Assembly (NCBI RefSeq): GCF_001007935.1
Contig: NZ_CP011451.1
Span: forward strand, 3,782,001-3,846,000
Source: Nitrosomonas communis
Lineage (GTDB): Bacteria > Pseudomonadota > Gammaproteobacteria > Burkholderiales > Nitrosomonadaceae
Direction: 5' to 3'
DNA: 64,000 nt
The notes under the pieces are model-generated. The model had not been told where the DNA came from and did not search any database. It was given only the letters and a program-made list of their open reading frames with translations. Position numbers and translations under genes: made by a program. Position 1 is the first letter of the stretch, and the number at the start of each line of letters is the position of its first letter. This document shows positions 1 to 10,267 of the stretch, in pieces.

Positions 1-494
1 TAATAAAGTACGCTGATCTGCCCTATTTTTGTTGGCGCGGCTTGCTGTAATCTGTTCAGCACCTCAATTAGCCGCTGCAACGTAATCGGCACCTCTTCTG
101 CCACACTGTGACTTTCAATAAAAGCAGCAATATGAAAGTTCTCGAGTAATTTGCTCTCAAGCTTGCGCCCCACCACTACCATCAAAGTTTCTCTTTGCAG
201 TTGCTGGCTGTTTAAGAATGTAACTAACGATTCATTATAATCACCGCAAAAACCGCGTTCTGAACCGATGACAATCAATAGTTGCTGATGGCCCGGTTGA
301 GCTGGGATCTGAGGATAAAAATACAGAAAATCCTGTGCCGTCATTTCAATGCTGGTAGTAACACGGCGTTGCGTGTCGAGGAACATTTCCAGTTTACGGA
401 TTTCAAGCAGAGCGAGGTTTTTCATCGTTTTCATGACGCTGTTGATTTCATCCAGCGTCGCTAGCCGCTCTTTTACCTCACGTCGTTTACTCAT
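1..494 (-). CDS. atpG: N-type ATPase gamma subunit (partial, runs off window)
   Basis: Gamma subunit, the central rotor stalk of F1. Reading leftward from ATG at 494 the frame stays open to base 1 (164 codons). It begins [20 protein letters not shown] and contains [16 protein letters not shown], the usual gamma N-terminal helix, then a Rossmann-like stretch [17 protein letters not shown]. The start codon overlaps the atpA stop (ATGA), so translation is probably coupled. It is the last gene of the operon, as in other N-ATPase clusters. The C-terminus lies outside the window. Confidence 0.93.
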   Translation of the reverse strand, partial: MSKRREVKERLATLDEINSVMKTMKNLALLEIRKLEMFLDTQRRVTTSIEMTAQDFLYFYPQIPAQPGHQQLLIVIGSERGFCGDYNESLVTFLNSQQLQRETLMVVVGRKLESKLLENFHIAAFIESHSVAEEVPITLQRLIEVLNRLQQAAPTKIGQISVLY

Positions 495-1993
495 GCCCTA
501 CCCATTTCATTCAACCAGGTACGAACCAGGATTCTCCACTGCTCGTGGCCTTCCTCAATACTCAACCTGGTACGGGCTATTTGTTCTTGCAGATATTGCA
601 AGCACGGTTTTATCTGATCCAATTCAAGATGATCAAACATTCCTTCGTTATAGGCAACCAGCCAGGCCATCTGGAATTCAATGGTTAACGGAGTAAGCAG
701 TTCTTGCTTGAGTATCTCTCGTAATATCTGACCACGCCGTATGCGTGCCTCCATAGTGGGTTCGAGTCGTGAACCAAAACGGGTGAATACTTCGAGCTCA
801 AGAAATTGCAAATAATCCAGCTTCATTCGCCCGGCTTCCTTTTTGATATTGGGATGCTGCGCATTTCCCCCAATACGCGACACTGAGCGCGTGACATCGA
901 TAGCCGGCAGGAAACCACGCGCAAATAACTGTTGATCAAGATAAATCTGTCCATCCGTAATGGAAATAAGATTGGTGGGAATATATGACGCAATTTCACC
1001 CTGTTCTGTCTCTATAATCGGCAATGCGGTCATACTGCCGCCCCCCTGTTTGGATGACAAACGGGTAGAACGCTCCAGCAAGCGAGAATGTAAAAAGAAA
1101 ATATCGCCAGGATAAGCCTCGCGGCCAGGCGGTCTGCGCAGTAGCAAGGAAAGTTCGCGATAACTTCTTGCATGCGTGCTTAAGTCGTCATAGACCACGA
1201 GCGTATCATAACCTTCTGCCATCCAGGCCTCTGCCACAGCGCAACCGGCAAAGGGTGCCAGATATTTTAAGCCAGGCATGGCATTTGCCTCTGCAACCAC
1301 CAACACAGTATTACTCAATGCTTGGTTGCGCCGCAGAATCTCGATAGTATTCACGACGGTGGAACGTTTCTGGCCAATTAAAACATAAACACAATAAACA
1401 TTCTTGTCACGCTGATTAATAACCGCATCGATAGCGAGTGAACTTTTACCAGTACCATTATCCCCGATGATCAATTGTCGTTGTCCTTTGCCGACCGGAA
1501 TCATGGTATCGATAATTTTGTTGCCGGTATACAGCGGCTGCGCCACAAAATCACGTGCAATAATGGGGGGGGAGCGCACGTCCAGCAAACGATAGATATC
1601 GAATTGAATCGGGCCGGCATCATCAAGCGGAATACCCAATGGATCGATCACTCGACCCAGCAGGGCACGCCCCACCCCTATACTCAAACGTTTCCCTGTC
1701 AGAAAAACAGCGGTGCCCGCGGTCAATTGGCTGGTCTGTCGTAGCAGGATGGCGCCCACCCGATCGCGGGCAAGATGAAACACTAAGGCACGGCTGCCAT
1801 CTTCCAGATGAACCACATCCTCCATCCGCGCAGAAGGCAATCCACTAATCCAGGCAATGCCATCACCGATAGATACCACGTTGCCTTGCTCTGACAAACG
1901 AAGACCATACTGGTAGCGTGCTAACCAGTCGGCCTGTCTGTCAAAAAGAGAATTACTCAAAGAATTGGCACTGCTAGCTTCCCGCGGTAGCAT
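491..1993 (-). CDS. atpA: N-type ATPase alpha subunit
   Basis: Non-catalytic nucleotide-binding subunit of F1, about 500 residues. The P-loop reads [13 protein letters not shown], against GDRQTGKT in ordinary F-ATPases; the arginine-finger region [11 protein letters not shown] and a helical C-terminal domain follow. The frame extends upstream to a GTG at 2008, but the ATG at 1993 is preferred because GTGGATC precedes it; either start overlaps the 3' end of atpF. It ends in an ATGA overlap with atpG. The divergent P-loop and long atpF neighbour fit the N-ATPase branch rather than the housekeeping enzyme. Confidence 0.93.
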   Translation of the reverse strand: MLPREASSANSLSNSLFDRQADWLARYQYGLRLSEQGNVVSIGDGIAWISGLPSARMEDVVHLEDGSRALVFHLARDRVGAILLRQTSQLTAGTAVFLTGKRLSIGVGRALLGRVIDPLGIPLDDAGPIQFDIYRLLDVRSPPIIARDFVAQPLYTGNKIIDTMIPVGKGQRQLIIGDNGTGKSSLAIDAVINQRDKNVYCVYVLIGQKRSTVVNTIEILRRNQALSNTVLVVAEANAMPGLKYLAPFAGCAVAEAWMAEGYDTLVVYDDLSTHARSYRELSLLLRRPPGREAYPGDIFFLHSRLLERSTRLSSKQGGGSMTALPIIETEQGEIASYIPTNLISITDGQIYLDQQLFARGFLPAIDVTRSVSRIGGNAQHPNIKKEAGRMKLDYLQFLELEVFTRFGSRLEPTMEARIRRGQILREILKQELLTPLTIEFQMAWLVAYNEGMFDHLELDQIKPCLQYLQEQIARTRLSIEEGHEQWRILVRTWLNEMGRA

Positions 1994-2732
1994 GCTGCAA
2001 AGATCCACTAAAAAATTTTAATTCATCGCGTAAATTAGCATGCAAGATCCACGAACCTATTACTATCTGAAATCCTGCGATCAGATCAGAATTTACCTGA
2101 AATTCGATTGGCAGCATTCTTCCAGCGACATCTGACAAATAACGGGTAAGTTCATTTTGTTTGTTCTCATCCAGTGGAAATGCACTTTGAATTTTTATCT
2201 GCAACTCTGGTACTACCGTGGCTTCTGTAATAACGCGCTTATTTTCTTTGCTCAAACCATGTAAATCTTCCAGTAGCAATGCATAAAGAGCTGCTTCCAA
2301 TTCAGGTGAGGCAAGGCGAAAGAGTAATTTAGTAGTAAATGCGATACCTTGCGCAATGCCTTGTTCTTCCATTCTGCGTTCAAATTCACGTTTAGCGCGC
2401 TCATCCAGCACCTTACGCCGTTCTGCTTCTTCATTGATTTTGTCATTCAGTTCAGCCAGTTTATTTTCACGCATTGCCGCCAGCTCAGCCATCAGGCGTG
2501 CCTGAGCCCTTTCTTTTTCCTGTTCCCATTCAGCCAGAAATTTTTCATGTTGTTGCTTAAGCTCATCTGCCTCAGCTTTGATTTGTTGCGCATCAGTCAG
2601 CGTCTTTTCGATACCAGCGCGACGTCTAGCAATAATGTCCAATATAGGTTGATACAAAAAATGCTTTAAGATCCAGACAAGTGCCAGAAAATTGATGATT
2701 TCGAGGATGAAGGTTGTCCAATCAAAAGTCAC
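1974..2732 (-). CDS. atpF: N-type ATPase b subunit (long form)
   Basis: Peripheral-stalk subunit. The N-terminus [20 protein letters not shown] is a membrane segment, followed by a long charged coiled coil (about residues 30-130) rich in Glu, Lys, Arg and Gln, then a globular C-terminal region of about 110 residues. At 252 residues it is much longer than the ~156-residue b of ordinary F-ATPases. Long b subunits with a delta-like extension are typical of N-ATPases, and no separate atpH (delta) gene is present, so the C-terminal part probably does the delta job (inference). The start is GTG at 2732, with AGGTG just upstream. Confidence 0.9.
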   Translation of the reverse strand: MTFDWTTFILEIINFLALVWILKHFLYQPILDIIARRRAGIEKTLTDAQQIKAEADELKQQHEKFLAEWEQEKERAQARLMAELAAMRENKLAELNDKINEEAERRKVLDERAKREFERRMEEQGIAQGIAFTTKLLFRLASPELEAALYALLLEDLHGLSKENKRVITEATVVPELQIKIQSAFPLDENKQNELTRYLSDVAGRMLPIEFQVNSDLIAGFQIVIGSWILHANLRDELKFFSGSLQHATAGS

Positions 2733-2746
2733 GCATACACCTGTAC

Positions 2747-3016
2747 TTATCGGTTAATCAAATATTCCAGCAGCGGGTTACGAAACAGGATGATAAGCAC
2801 AATTACCAGCACATAGATAGCAAGTGATTCAATCATCGCCAAGCCTATAAATAAAGTGCGCATAATAGATTTTTCTGCCTCTGGCTGACGCGCAAGCGAA
2901 TCCAGCGCCTGGCTGATTGCCCGTCCCATCGCCATCGCTGGGAACATCATGCCAATAGCTACACCCAATACTGCGCTGATGGTAGAAAATATCGTAAACC
3001 AGGATATATCACTCAT
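2747..3016 (-). CDS. atpE: N-type ATPase c subunit (rotor ring)
   Basis: An 89-residue two-helix proteolipid. The hairpin loop is ARQPEAE. Helix 2 carries the ion-binding carboxylate in GLAMIESLAIYVLV: Glu, Ser directly after it and Tyr five positions on are the ES...Y pattern of Na+-type c rings. In helix 1, aligning on RQPEA puts Met where Na+-binding c subunits have Gln and where N-ATPase c subunits generally carry a second Glu (GRAISQAL is conserved, but the preceding segment is FPAMAM). The start codon overlaps the atpB stop (TAATG). Ion specificity cannot be settled from sequence alone. Confidence 0.92.
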   Translation of the reverse strand: MSDISWFTIFSTISAVLGVAIGMMFPAMAMGRAISQALDSLARQPEAEKSIMRTLFIGLAMIESLAIYVLVIVLIILFRNPLLEYLINR

Positions 3017-3684
3017 TAGCTAACTCCTTGTACATTTTGTTGAGATTGCATGGCGCCGGCAACATAAATCAACGCTAACATGCCAAAAATATAGGCCTGA
3101 ACCAATGCCTCGATGATATGCAACATTAACACGGGTACCGGCACCAACAAGCCAGCTACGAGCAGGACCAGCAATGCCACCAGTTCGAGGCTCATAATGT
3201 TGCCGAATAAACGTACCGCTAAAGCAATCGTGCGGGTAACTTCACTAATCAGGTGAAAGGGTAACAAGATGGGCGAAGGGCTAAGATAGTGCTTAAGATA
3301 ACCTGCTCCCTCATTGCGTATCCCAAACCAATGTACCGACAAAAAAACCAATAACGCAAGACCTGCGGTTACGGACAAGTTGCCAGTGGGAGAATGGAGC
3401 TCCGGAACAATGCCAACAAGGTTGGCAATGAGAATATAAATCCATAACGTTCCGATAAATGGCATCATTTGTTGCGAATAACCTGGAGATACCGCTTCGA
3501 TGCTTTCCTCAATTAACAAAATGATTCCCTCCAGCATGGTTTGTAATGGCCCTGGCTCGAGCGACAGCTGCCGTGTAGCAAGCCAGCAGAATACGCCTAG
3601 CAATAATATGATGCCCCAGGTAGTGATCACAATGGATGTAATCGCAAAAGGTCCAGCATAAAATACGACAGCAGCTTCTTCCAT
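3016..3684 (-). CDS. atpB: N-type ATPase a subunit
   Basis: Membrane stator subunit with the ion half-channels, 222 residues and mostly transmembrane helix. The essential arginine lies in TIALAVRLFGNIMSLEL, followed by a long hydrophobic hairpin and LVQAYIFGMLALIYVAGA, the usual final helix. The start overlaps the atpQ stop and the stop overlaps the atpE start, so atpQ-B-E are tightly coupled. There is no room for atpR between atpQ and this gene. Confidence 0.93.
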   Translation of the reverse strand: MEEAAVVFYAGPFAITSIVITTWGIILLLGVFCWLATRQLSLEPGPLQTMLEGIILLIEESIEAVSPGYSQQMMPFIGTLWIYILIANLVGIVPELHSPTGNLSVTAGLALLVFLSVHWFGIRNEGAGYLKHYLSPSPILLPFHLISEVTRTIALAVRLFGNIMSLELVALLVLLVAGLLVPVPVLMLHIIEALVQAYIFGMLALIYVAGAMQSQQNVQGVS

Positions 3685-3956
3685 CAGTCGTGCTTCCGCA
3701 CATATAAATAAACGTTAACCATACCCACTATAATACCCAAAATAAGGAGTCCTATGGTCCAATGAACAGAATAGCCTTGCGCCTTATCATCCAACCAGTT
3801 ACCAAGATAGACACCAGCGAGGATGGGCAGTATGAACAATAAGGAAAGTGTTCCCAAAAATATGGATTGAGCAAGCAGAGTAGGACGGTCCTGCTGTGCA
3901 CGTTGCATCCGTTTCACTTGACGCTCGACTGATTTGCGTAGCTGTTCGTTGTTCAT
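3684..3956 (-). CDS. atpQ: AtpQ / AtpI-like accessory membrane subunit
   Basis: A 90-residue protein with a basic N-terminus (KSVERQVKRMQRAQQ) and two membrane helices; the second half, GVYLGNWLDDKAQGYS...LGIIVGMVNVYLYV, matches the AtpI/AtpZ 'ATPase gene 1' pattern. In N-ATPase operons this position is called AtpQ and is thought to help assembly or cation supply. The known order is D-C-Q-R-B-E-F-A-G; here Q overlaps B directly, so R is absent. Confidence 0.82.
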   Translation of the reverse strand: MNNEQLRKSVERQVKRMQRAQQDRPTLLAQSIFLGTLSLLFILPILAGVYLGNWLDDKAQGYSVHWTIGLLILGIIVGMVNVYLYVRKHD

Positions 3957-4161
3957 GATTTATTCTCAGAGGTTGTAAATTAATCTACTGCGCACCCAAA
4001 TCGCTGTGTTGGGCGGTACTAGCTCCTCGCCTATCTTTTGCTATGTAGCTTTGCCGAAACTCGCAAGGCTCGTTTTATCGAAACTCACTCTGTTCGTTTT
4101 CTCGTCTCTACGTTCCGTCCGCCTCGCACTTTGGGCGCTCGCTACGTTTTCTTCATACCCC
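3957..4161. other. Non-coding gap inside the atp operon with a tandem repeat
   Basis: About 205 bases separate atpC from atpQ, while most other genes of the operon abut or overlap. The gap holds two imperfect tandem units of about 27 bases (CGAAACTC...TCGTTTT, 4053-4110) and GC-rich palindromic pieces. No convincing protein is encoded on either strand. It looks like inserted repeat DNA and may contain an internal promoter or processing site (inference). Confidence 0.5.
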
Positions 4162-4577
4162 TCAGACCGTTTGAGTGGTAAGGTGTCCAATTTGCCATAA
4201 GCGCCGGAACATCTCTTGCTCCAGATGAGCGAGGCTATCTTTTAGCTCTCGTAGTGCTTCTTCTTCCTTGAGCAGCTGCTCCAGCAAGCCTTTACTAATG
4301 CGCTGATAATCCTTATCTTGCAGGAAGTGGCGCGTACTCAGATAGAGATGATTATTGGCAAAATAAAGTATGCCACCAGGAAGCCCAAGATAAATCCAGC
4401 CGCCATCTTGTAGTTGGTAGCGCGCCAGCCCGTAGTCCATTGCAGTCATCATGCGTTCATGATTCGCAAGAATACCAAAACTGCCAGTACTATCCTCTCC
4501 TACAAAACTGATCACATTGTCAGCGTATACATATTGCGTCGCACTCTGGATATGCAAATTGAAAGTCTTCATATTCA

Positions 4578-4578
<1 letters not shown>
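4162..4578 (-). CDS. atpC: N-type ATPase epsilon subunit
   Basis: A 138-residue F1 epsilon subunit: an N-terminal beta sandwich (FNLHIQSATQYVYADNVISF, then GSFGILANHERMMTAM) and a C-terminal helical part rich in Glu and Leu (LLKEEEALRELKDSLAHLE). The frame is open further upstream, but ATG at 4578 is chosen because it overlaps the atpD stop as TAATG. The last residues (GHLTTQTV) run into the repeat-containing gap downstream, so the C-terminus may have been altered by that insertion. Confidence 0.9.
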
Positions 4579-5999
<1,421 letters not shown>

Positions 6000-6006
6000 T
6001 CAAATT

Positions 6007-6083
6007 AAATGCGGAGCAAACTCGATAAGTATACTCTTAAGACCGTTTATCCATGAGCTAGTTTATTTTTTTGCGGAGCAAAT
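6007..6083. other. Left prophage attachment region (attL candidate)
   Basis: AAATGCGGAGCAAA at 6007-6020 recurs exactly at 43467-43480, just beyond the integrase gene. A second form, TTTTGCGGAGCAA at 6069-6081, recurs at 43448-43460. The outer pair would be the duplicated core and the inner pair arm-type sites or remnants (inference). Confidence 0.7.
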
Positions 6084-6107
6084 TTTAGGTAAAAATAGGG
6101 GGAATTT

Positions 6108-6374
6108 GTGCTTACGGAATACGGCAGATTAATTAGAGAATCTAGACTTGAGATCGGGGAAACATTAATGAGCATGGCAACCAGTATGAAAGCTAACGTG
6201 TCTTCTTTATCAGGTATGGTAACAGGAAGAATTAAAATAGAAGACGATATCATCACGAAAACGCATAAATTTTTTCTATTAAGAGGACTTCGTCTTGATG
6301 ATGGATTGATGCGCAGATTGGCTAAAGGGAGTAATGACCGCCTTAAGAACGGCAATCCATTATTTAAAAGATAA
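6108..6374 (+). CDS. Small HTH-like prophage protein
   Basis: 88 residues starting at GTG 6108, with AGGGGGAA as ribosome-binding site. The N-terminal half (YGRLIRESRLEIGETLMSMA, then KANVSSLSGMVTGRI) resembles a Cro/CI-type helix-turn-helix (weak match); the rest is basic. It is the first gene inside the left attachment site and reads away from atpD. Function unknown; a regulator is possible. Confidence 0.6.
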   Translation: MLTEYGRLIRESRLEIGETLMSMATSMKANVSSLSGMVTGRIKIEDDIITKTHKFFLLRGLRLDDGLMRRLAKGSNDRLKNGNPLFKR

Positions 6375-6427
6375 GGAATAATAATTAATGAACAACTGGC
6401 CGTGTTTGATGGAAAAGTGAGGGACAA

Positions 6428-6568
6428 ATGATCAATATACTAATTATTGCATTGACGATACTGGTATCTTTAGTAGAATTATCTGTGGTTATTTGGTCGT
6501 TAAAATCAACCAGAGATAAATTTGCCAGAGCTGATAATGATTCAGATAAAAATAGGAGGAATAATTAA
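6428..6568 (+). CDS. 46-residue single-helix membrane peptide
   Basis: ATG at 6428 to TAA at 6566-6568. MINILIIALTILVSLVEL is a hydrophobic helix; the tail KSTRDKFARADNDSDKNRRN is charged. The stop overlaps the next gene's start (TAATG), which favours real translation. Function unknown. Confidence 0.5.
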   Translation: MINILIIALTILVSLVELSVVIWSLKSTRDKFARADNDSDKNRRNN

Positions 6569-6771
6569 TGTCTGAATGGATTAAATTTAATGGAAGTGAA
6601 CAACAGAAAAAACATTTAGAGCATTTGTCTGACGAGAGAATGAAATCATTAAGCAATAATCTTGAAAAGTTTTCTGCCGCCTTGAATAAACATATCCTTA
6701 CTATGGAAGAGGCTACAAAAAACATCCAAGAGGCAGGCAAGAAGATGGGTATATTTTTATCAAAATCATGA
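6568..6771 (+). CDS. Small coiled-coil prophage protein
   Basis: 67 residues, almost all helix-forming with heptad-like hydrophobics (MKSLSNNLEKFSAALNKHIL, EEATKNIQEAGKKMG). AGGAGGAA lies 6-13 bases before the ATG. Translationally coupled to the 46-residue membrane peptide and followed by a terminator. Family not recognised. Confidence 0.6.
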   Translation: MSEWIKFNGSEQQKKHLEHLSDERMKSLSNNLEKFSAALNKHILTMEEATKNIQEAGKKMGIFLSKS

Positions 6772-6788
6772 TTGATGGCAGTAAAAAC

Positions 6789-6819
6789 AAAAGCCAGCGC
6801 AGATGTACCGCTGGCTTTT
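6789..6819. terminator. Bidirectional terminator hairpin
   Basis: AAAAGCCAGCG (6789-6799), 9-base loop, CGCTGGCTTTT (6809-6819): an 11-bp perfect stem with A and T runs, placed between the rightward small-gene operon and the leftward lysis operon. Confidence 0.85.
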
Positions 6820-6868
6820 GTGGGATGAAGTGAACGAATCGTGCCAGATTCGAGTGGGTATTATAACA

Positions 6869-7273
6869 TTACCTTGCAACGCCTTTGGCTTTTTCCCAAG
6901 TTCTGGTAACACTCAGTCCTAGCATAGCCAGCACTAACTCCATCAGATAATCTGTTTGTATGCTAGGCAACGATTCAACAGGCAGATTAAAAACATGGAT
7001 AGACCAGGTAGCGACAGGCTGAATGAAGAACACCCAGGCGCGCCCGAGCACACACACCCACCCTATTCCTGGCCTCCACCCAGCAACAAATACAGAGCTA
7101 TGCGCAGCTTCGACCTTATTGATTTCTCGCTGATCTGCAGCTGCTTGGTTGATAGCTTTCTGCAGATCGCCTTCTAGTTGCTCCCTAGCCCTAGCTCGCT
7201 CGTTCTCATTCGGTATCAGGTCCAGAACCTTATTGATGATTGGTGTTATTGCCGGAAATAATAATTGCCACAT
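6869..7273 (-). CDS. Holin (3-TM family)
   Basis: About 134 residues. A short N-terminal region MWQLLFPAITPIINKVLDLI and an amphipathic helix full of Glu, Arg and Ala (ENERARAREQLEGDL) lead to a conserved GWRPGIGWVCVLGRAW segment and C-terminal hydrophobic helices, the layout of the 3-TM holin family. ATG at 7273 is preferred because it directly follows the endolysin stop; the frame is open to 7297. It should form the membrane hole for lysis together with the upstream endolysin. Confidence 0.78.
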   Translation of the reverse strand: MWQLLFPAITPIINKVLDLIPNENERARAREQLEGDLQKAINQAAADQREINKVEAAHSSVFVAGWRPGIGWVCVLGRAWVFFIQPVATWSIHVFNLPVESLPSIQTDYLMELVLAMLGLSVTRTWEKAKGVAR

Positions 7274-7274
7274 T

Positions 7275-7706
7275 TTATCGCTCCACGTCTTTGTCAAGAT
7301 TGTAAAAATTCAGCCTTCCGATTTTCCCGACGAGCCGGTCAGGATTTTCTTTGGCCCACTTGGGGATGGCATTACCTTTAAGTGAGTCGTCATAGTATGA
7401 ATCGATACCTTTGAGAGGTGATTTGTGCGATCCATCAACTACTGATCTTGCTATCTCAAGACATTCTGAAAATACTGGATCACCCGTTTTAGGCCAATTC
7501 GTCAGCTGCCTATCATTGGGATCAGTCATGCTTGAATACTGCCATTTTTTGGTGAGCACACTAATGATGTCATTGCCCCACCAGCCCGGGTTATTCACCC
7601 GGTTAACGATGGTATGAGCGACAGCAATTTTTGCCTCACGTGTTTCTCCCCTCGCCTCACGCCAAATGGTTAGCGCGAGCATTACAATTTCGTAATAACT
7701 CCACAT
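7275..7706 (-). CDS. Endolysin, SleB-type cell wall hydrolase
   Basis: 143 residues without a signal peptide, resembling the SleB/Hydrolase_2 family: LALTIWREARGETREAKIAV holds the catalytic Glu of the WREARGE motif, followed by AHTIVNRVNNPGWWG and the C-terminal aromatic segment. GAGGTAGGG precedes the ATG. It abuts the holin gene, so release through the holin is expected. In a prophage this is the lysis enzyme, not a spore protein. Confidence 0.85.
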   Translation of the reverse strand: MWSYYEIVMLALTIWREARGETREAKIAVAHTIVNRVNNPGWWGNDIISVLTKKWQYSSMTDPNDRQLTNWPKTGDPVFSECLEIARSVVDGSHKSPLKGIDSYYDDSLKGNAIPKWAKENPDRLVGKIGRLNFYNLDKDVER

Positions 7707-7716
7707 ATGCCCTACC

Positions 7717-8007
7717 TCACAATGTAATGATCACGTAGATGTTGACCGCGACAATCGCAACAATTGACGGAACCAAAAATTCCAGCCTGGCTTGATTACT
7801 CCAGTTCCTGATATCGAACCAATACAGCATACATTCAGCGCCTCGCCGTTCCTGATCCATAGCAACACGCTGACCAAGTTCCCACATGTACCAGCTCGCT
7901 ACTACGGCAATAGTCACAGCAATCAGGTGCGGCAGCAACAATAAAACAATCATCATCGCCAGAGACGCAATAGAATGCGCCAGGATGTCTTTTAAGTTTT
8001 TATTCAT
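7717..8007 (-). CDS. Small prophage membrane protein in lysis cassette
   Basis: 96 residues from ATG 8007, chosen because AAGGAAAAGG precedes it although the frame opens at 8049. Two hydrophobic segments (ASLAMMIVLLLLPHLIAVTI and a C-terminal LVPSIVAIVAVNIYVIITL) flank a charged loop. It may be a second holin or a spanin-like partner; no family recognised. Confidence 0.6.
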   Translation of the reverse strand: MNKNLKDILAHSIASLAMMIVLLLLPHLIAVTIAVVASWYMWELGQRVAMDQERRGAECMLYWFDIRNWSNQARLEFLVPSIVAIVAVNIYVIITL

Positions 8008-8058
8008 ACCTTTTCCTTGTTTTAATAAAAATAATTGCTTGCGGCTCAAATAAAACGG

Positions 8059-8286
8059 TCAATTTCTCAGCCAGTTGCTGATGCCGTGCTTGATGTAATC
8101 CACATTCTGAAAAAACCACCAGCCTACAGACGCGCAACCCATTACAACGTACAGAGCAACCCTCCCGGCAAACATCATTCTCTCTATGCTTTGCAAACGC
8201 TGATCGATGTTCTTCAATGTGGCAGTCATGTCGCGCACGCTTTCAGGATTCATTGGGCATTCATCCGATGTCTTCTCTCTCGCCAC
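8059..8286 (-). CDS. Small tail-anchored lysis-cassette protein
   Basis: 75 residues: a helical N-terminal half (ESVRDMTATLKNIDQRLQSI) and one membrane segment (GRVALYVVMGCASVGWWFF). This layout resembles XhlA-type haemolysin/holin accessory proteins, an analogy from topology only. Confidence 0.55.
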   Translation of the reverse strand: MAREKTSDECPMNPESVRDMTATLKNIDQRLQSIERMMFAGRVALYVVMGCASVGWWFFQNVDYIKHGISNWLRN

Positions 8287-8396
8287 GATTCATGCTCCAG
8301 TCCGTTCTATACCCATGATTCACCCCTCTATAAATGTCTCAAATGAGAGACAAAAATGATAAAATGACGACTTGGTTAACTCCAATTTGGATGGAA

Positions 8397-8424
8397 CACG
8401 AGCTCTGCTGGAACAGGGCTCGTG
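8397..8424. terminator. Hairpin after tail-fibre gene
   Basis: CACGAGC (8397-8403) pairs with GCTCGTG (8418-8424), and inner CTG/CAG bases extend the stem. It lies just downstream of the leftward tail-fibre stop. There is no clear T run, so it may be a mRNA 3'-end hairpin rather than a strong intrinsic terminator. Confidence 0.4.
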
Positions 8425-8438
8425 CATATGATGTAGTT

Positions 8439-9146
8439 TTAAAACAATCTCTCCACGATCATTCTCGCTCTACCTGCCGCTCCAGCCATAGCGGTGCCAT
8501 CACCGTGCGCTCTTAGAACCGTGCCAGCCGCAAGGTAACCTGTATAGCCGTTACCTGTTGGCGCGTCTGATTCACCGGCCGAATTATTACCGCCTGCATA
8601 AATAAGCTTCTGTGCTTCCGCTATTGATGTGAATGCAGTCGTTAAAGTAGTACAGCTCTTTGATACCCCGAAAGACCCTACGGCCGCGCTAAATTCATGC
8701 GATAAATTCACATGGTAGATTCCGCTCGTATTGATAGTGAACCGGCCGCCATTCGCTGCGCTGTCTGCATAGGTGATTGATGCTCCCAAGTTTTCCAGAA
8801 TGGTAGCGAATCGAAATATCTTGTTATCTGTTGATGCGTAGCCGTTTCCAGTGTGGACTGTGACTTTATCAGTGCCAGGAAAAGGCAAGATAATTGGTGA
8901 AGCCTGGCTGATTATCCAAGCGGCCAGCGTACCCGAGCCGTTAATATGGGTAATGTTCATACCCAATGCGCCGGTAGTTGAGTTGTAGCTAGTGACTTCA
9001 CCCTGCATCCATTTTGATGCGTCAGCTGTATTCGCTAAGCGAAGAGTCATTCCAACCACGTAGGATTTTCCAGCCTGAGTAGTGAAAGACTTTGCACCGG
9101 TACCAATAGCCACGCTGCTTGCGCTGGTCCCATTCGTACTATTGAA
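8439..9146 (-). pseudogene. Phage tail-fibre/receptor-binding protein, 5' end removed
   Basis: About 235 residues of native sequence, rich in Gly, Ser, Thr and Asn, with beta-rich repeats (NGTSASSVAIGTGAKSFTTQ, GKSYVVGMTLRLANT, FTINTSGIYHVNLSHEF) typical of tail-fibre or C1q-like tips. The frame enters from IS110/IS5 end sequence at 9147, which replaces the N-terminal part that would attach to the tail. No tail genes remain upstream. Confidence 0.65.
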
Positions 9147-9154
9147 GGGCACCT

Positions 9155-10267
9155 CTTTCAAGAAACAAATGTAACACAATGGTTTTACAGCAAATATTAA
9201 GTAGCCTCAGGAACAGGGGTAAGATTAAACCCCAGCTTCCGAGCGCGAACAGTCAGATGATGCAACACGCGTTGACGATATCGCTCCTCATAGTACTCCT
9301 GCCCTTTATCGACGTACTCGGTTCCTTTCGTTAGCATCGTGTAGATCAAGCGCGCCAGTTTGTGTGCTGTCGCTGTGATTGCCTTTGCCTTGTCGAGTCT
9401 GCCACATAATCTTCTGTAATAGGCACCCAGTGCAGACTGGCTGGATTTCAATGAAACTGCCGCCATGCGCAGTGCCTGAGCCGCACGGTTCGCTGTGCGC
9501 TTGCTTGCCCCCGATAGCACTTTTCCGCCCGATATCTTTGTTCCAGGACACAACCCAAGCCACGAGGCAAACTGCTTCGCACTCTTGAACCTGCTCATGT
9601 CAGCGCCCACTTCACTCAGGACTTTCATCGCAGTCATCACTTCGATGCCGTCAATTCGCGTCAAATCAACCCCACACATGCCAATCAGATGGGCACGCAA
9701 ATCAAATTTGGGGGCGTTCTTGACATTGGAGCGGCGCTTCTTCTGGCAGATCTCTACCTTGTGCACCTGAAGTGCCGCCAGCATGGTTTCAAGCTGCCGG
9801 TCACATTCGGTGAGTCGTTCGCTGTAGGCGTCATAGAGTGACATCGCTTGCTTGAGTGCAAACAGGTGTTCTTCCCGCCAATTCCCGACTAACGATTTCT
9901 CAATCTCGTCTTTGCCAGCCCGGATGCGATTGCTCTTGAGATTCGCCAGGATGTGCCCATCTCTCTCACCAGTAATGATGGCACGAACGATCTTTTGACC
10001 GGTTTCGCCCACAATATCCGAAATCACGTTCGCCAATTGTATGTTCATTTGCGCCAGAGCCTTTTGCATATGTTGCACATGTCGCGCCTGATAACGGATC
10101 AGCATATCGCGTTGATGAGATATGGCTCGTAGTGCACATATCTCATCTTTCGGACGGAATGCGCCAGACATCAACCCAAAGCTCATCAGTTGCTGTAACC
10201 ATTGGCAGTCCAGTACATCCGACTTCCGGCCAGAAACATTTCTAACGTGCCGCGCATTTACTAGATA
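9155..10267 (-). mobile_element. IS110-type element, 3' part only (copy 1)
   Basis: Matches the right two-thirds of the complete copy at 38201-39834. The right terminus (CTTGAAAG on the minus strand) ends at 9155, followed by AGGTGCCCTT, the end of the IS5-type inverted repeat. The left third is missing because an IS630 copy interrupts it at 10268; the matching 5' part is at 18236-18758. Confidence 0.85.
9197..10267 (-). pseudogene. IS110-family transposase, C-terminal fragment
   Basis: About 355 residues of the 443-residue transposase. The retained part has the linker helices and the C-terminal Transposase_20 domain (SAKQFASWLGLCPGTKISGG, conserved Gly/Ser segment). The N-terminal DEDD domain with AGIDIGSASHFVAV is lacking, so this copy should be inactive. 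Confidence 0.85.

Noticed and set aside
4006-4200. 64-codon plus-strand frame between atpC and atpQ as a candidate for the missing atpR
   Set aside because: Wrong strand and position, lacks a membrane protein with the AtpR basic residues, and composed of repeat sequence.
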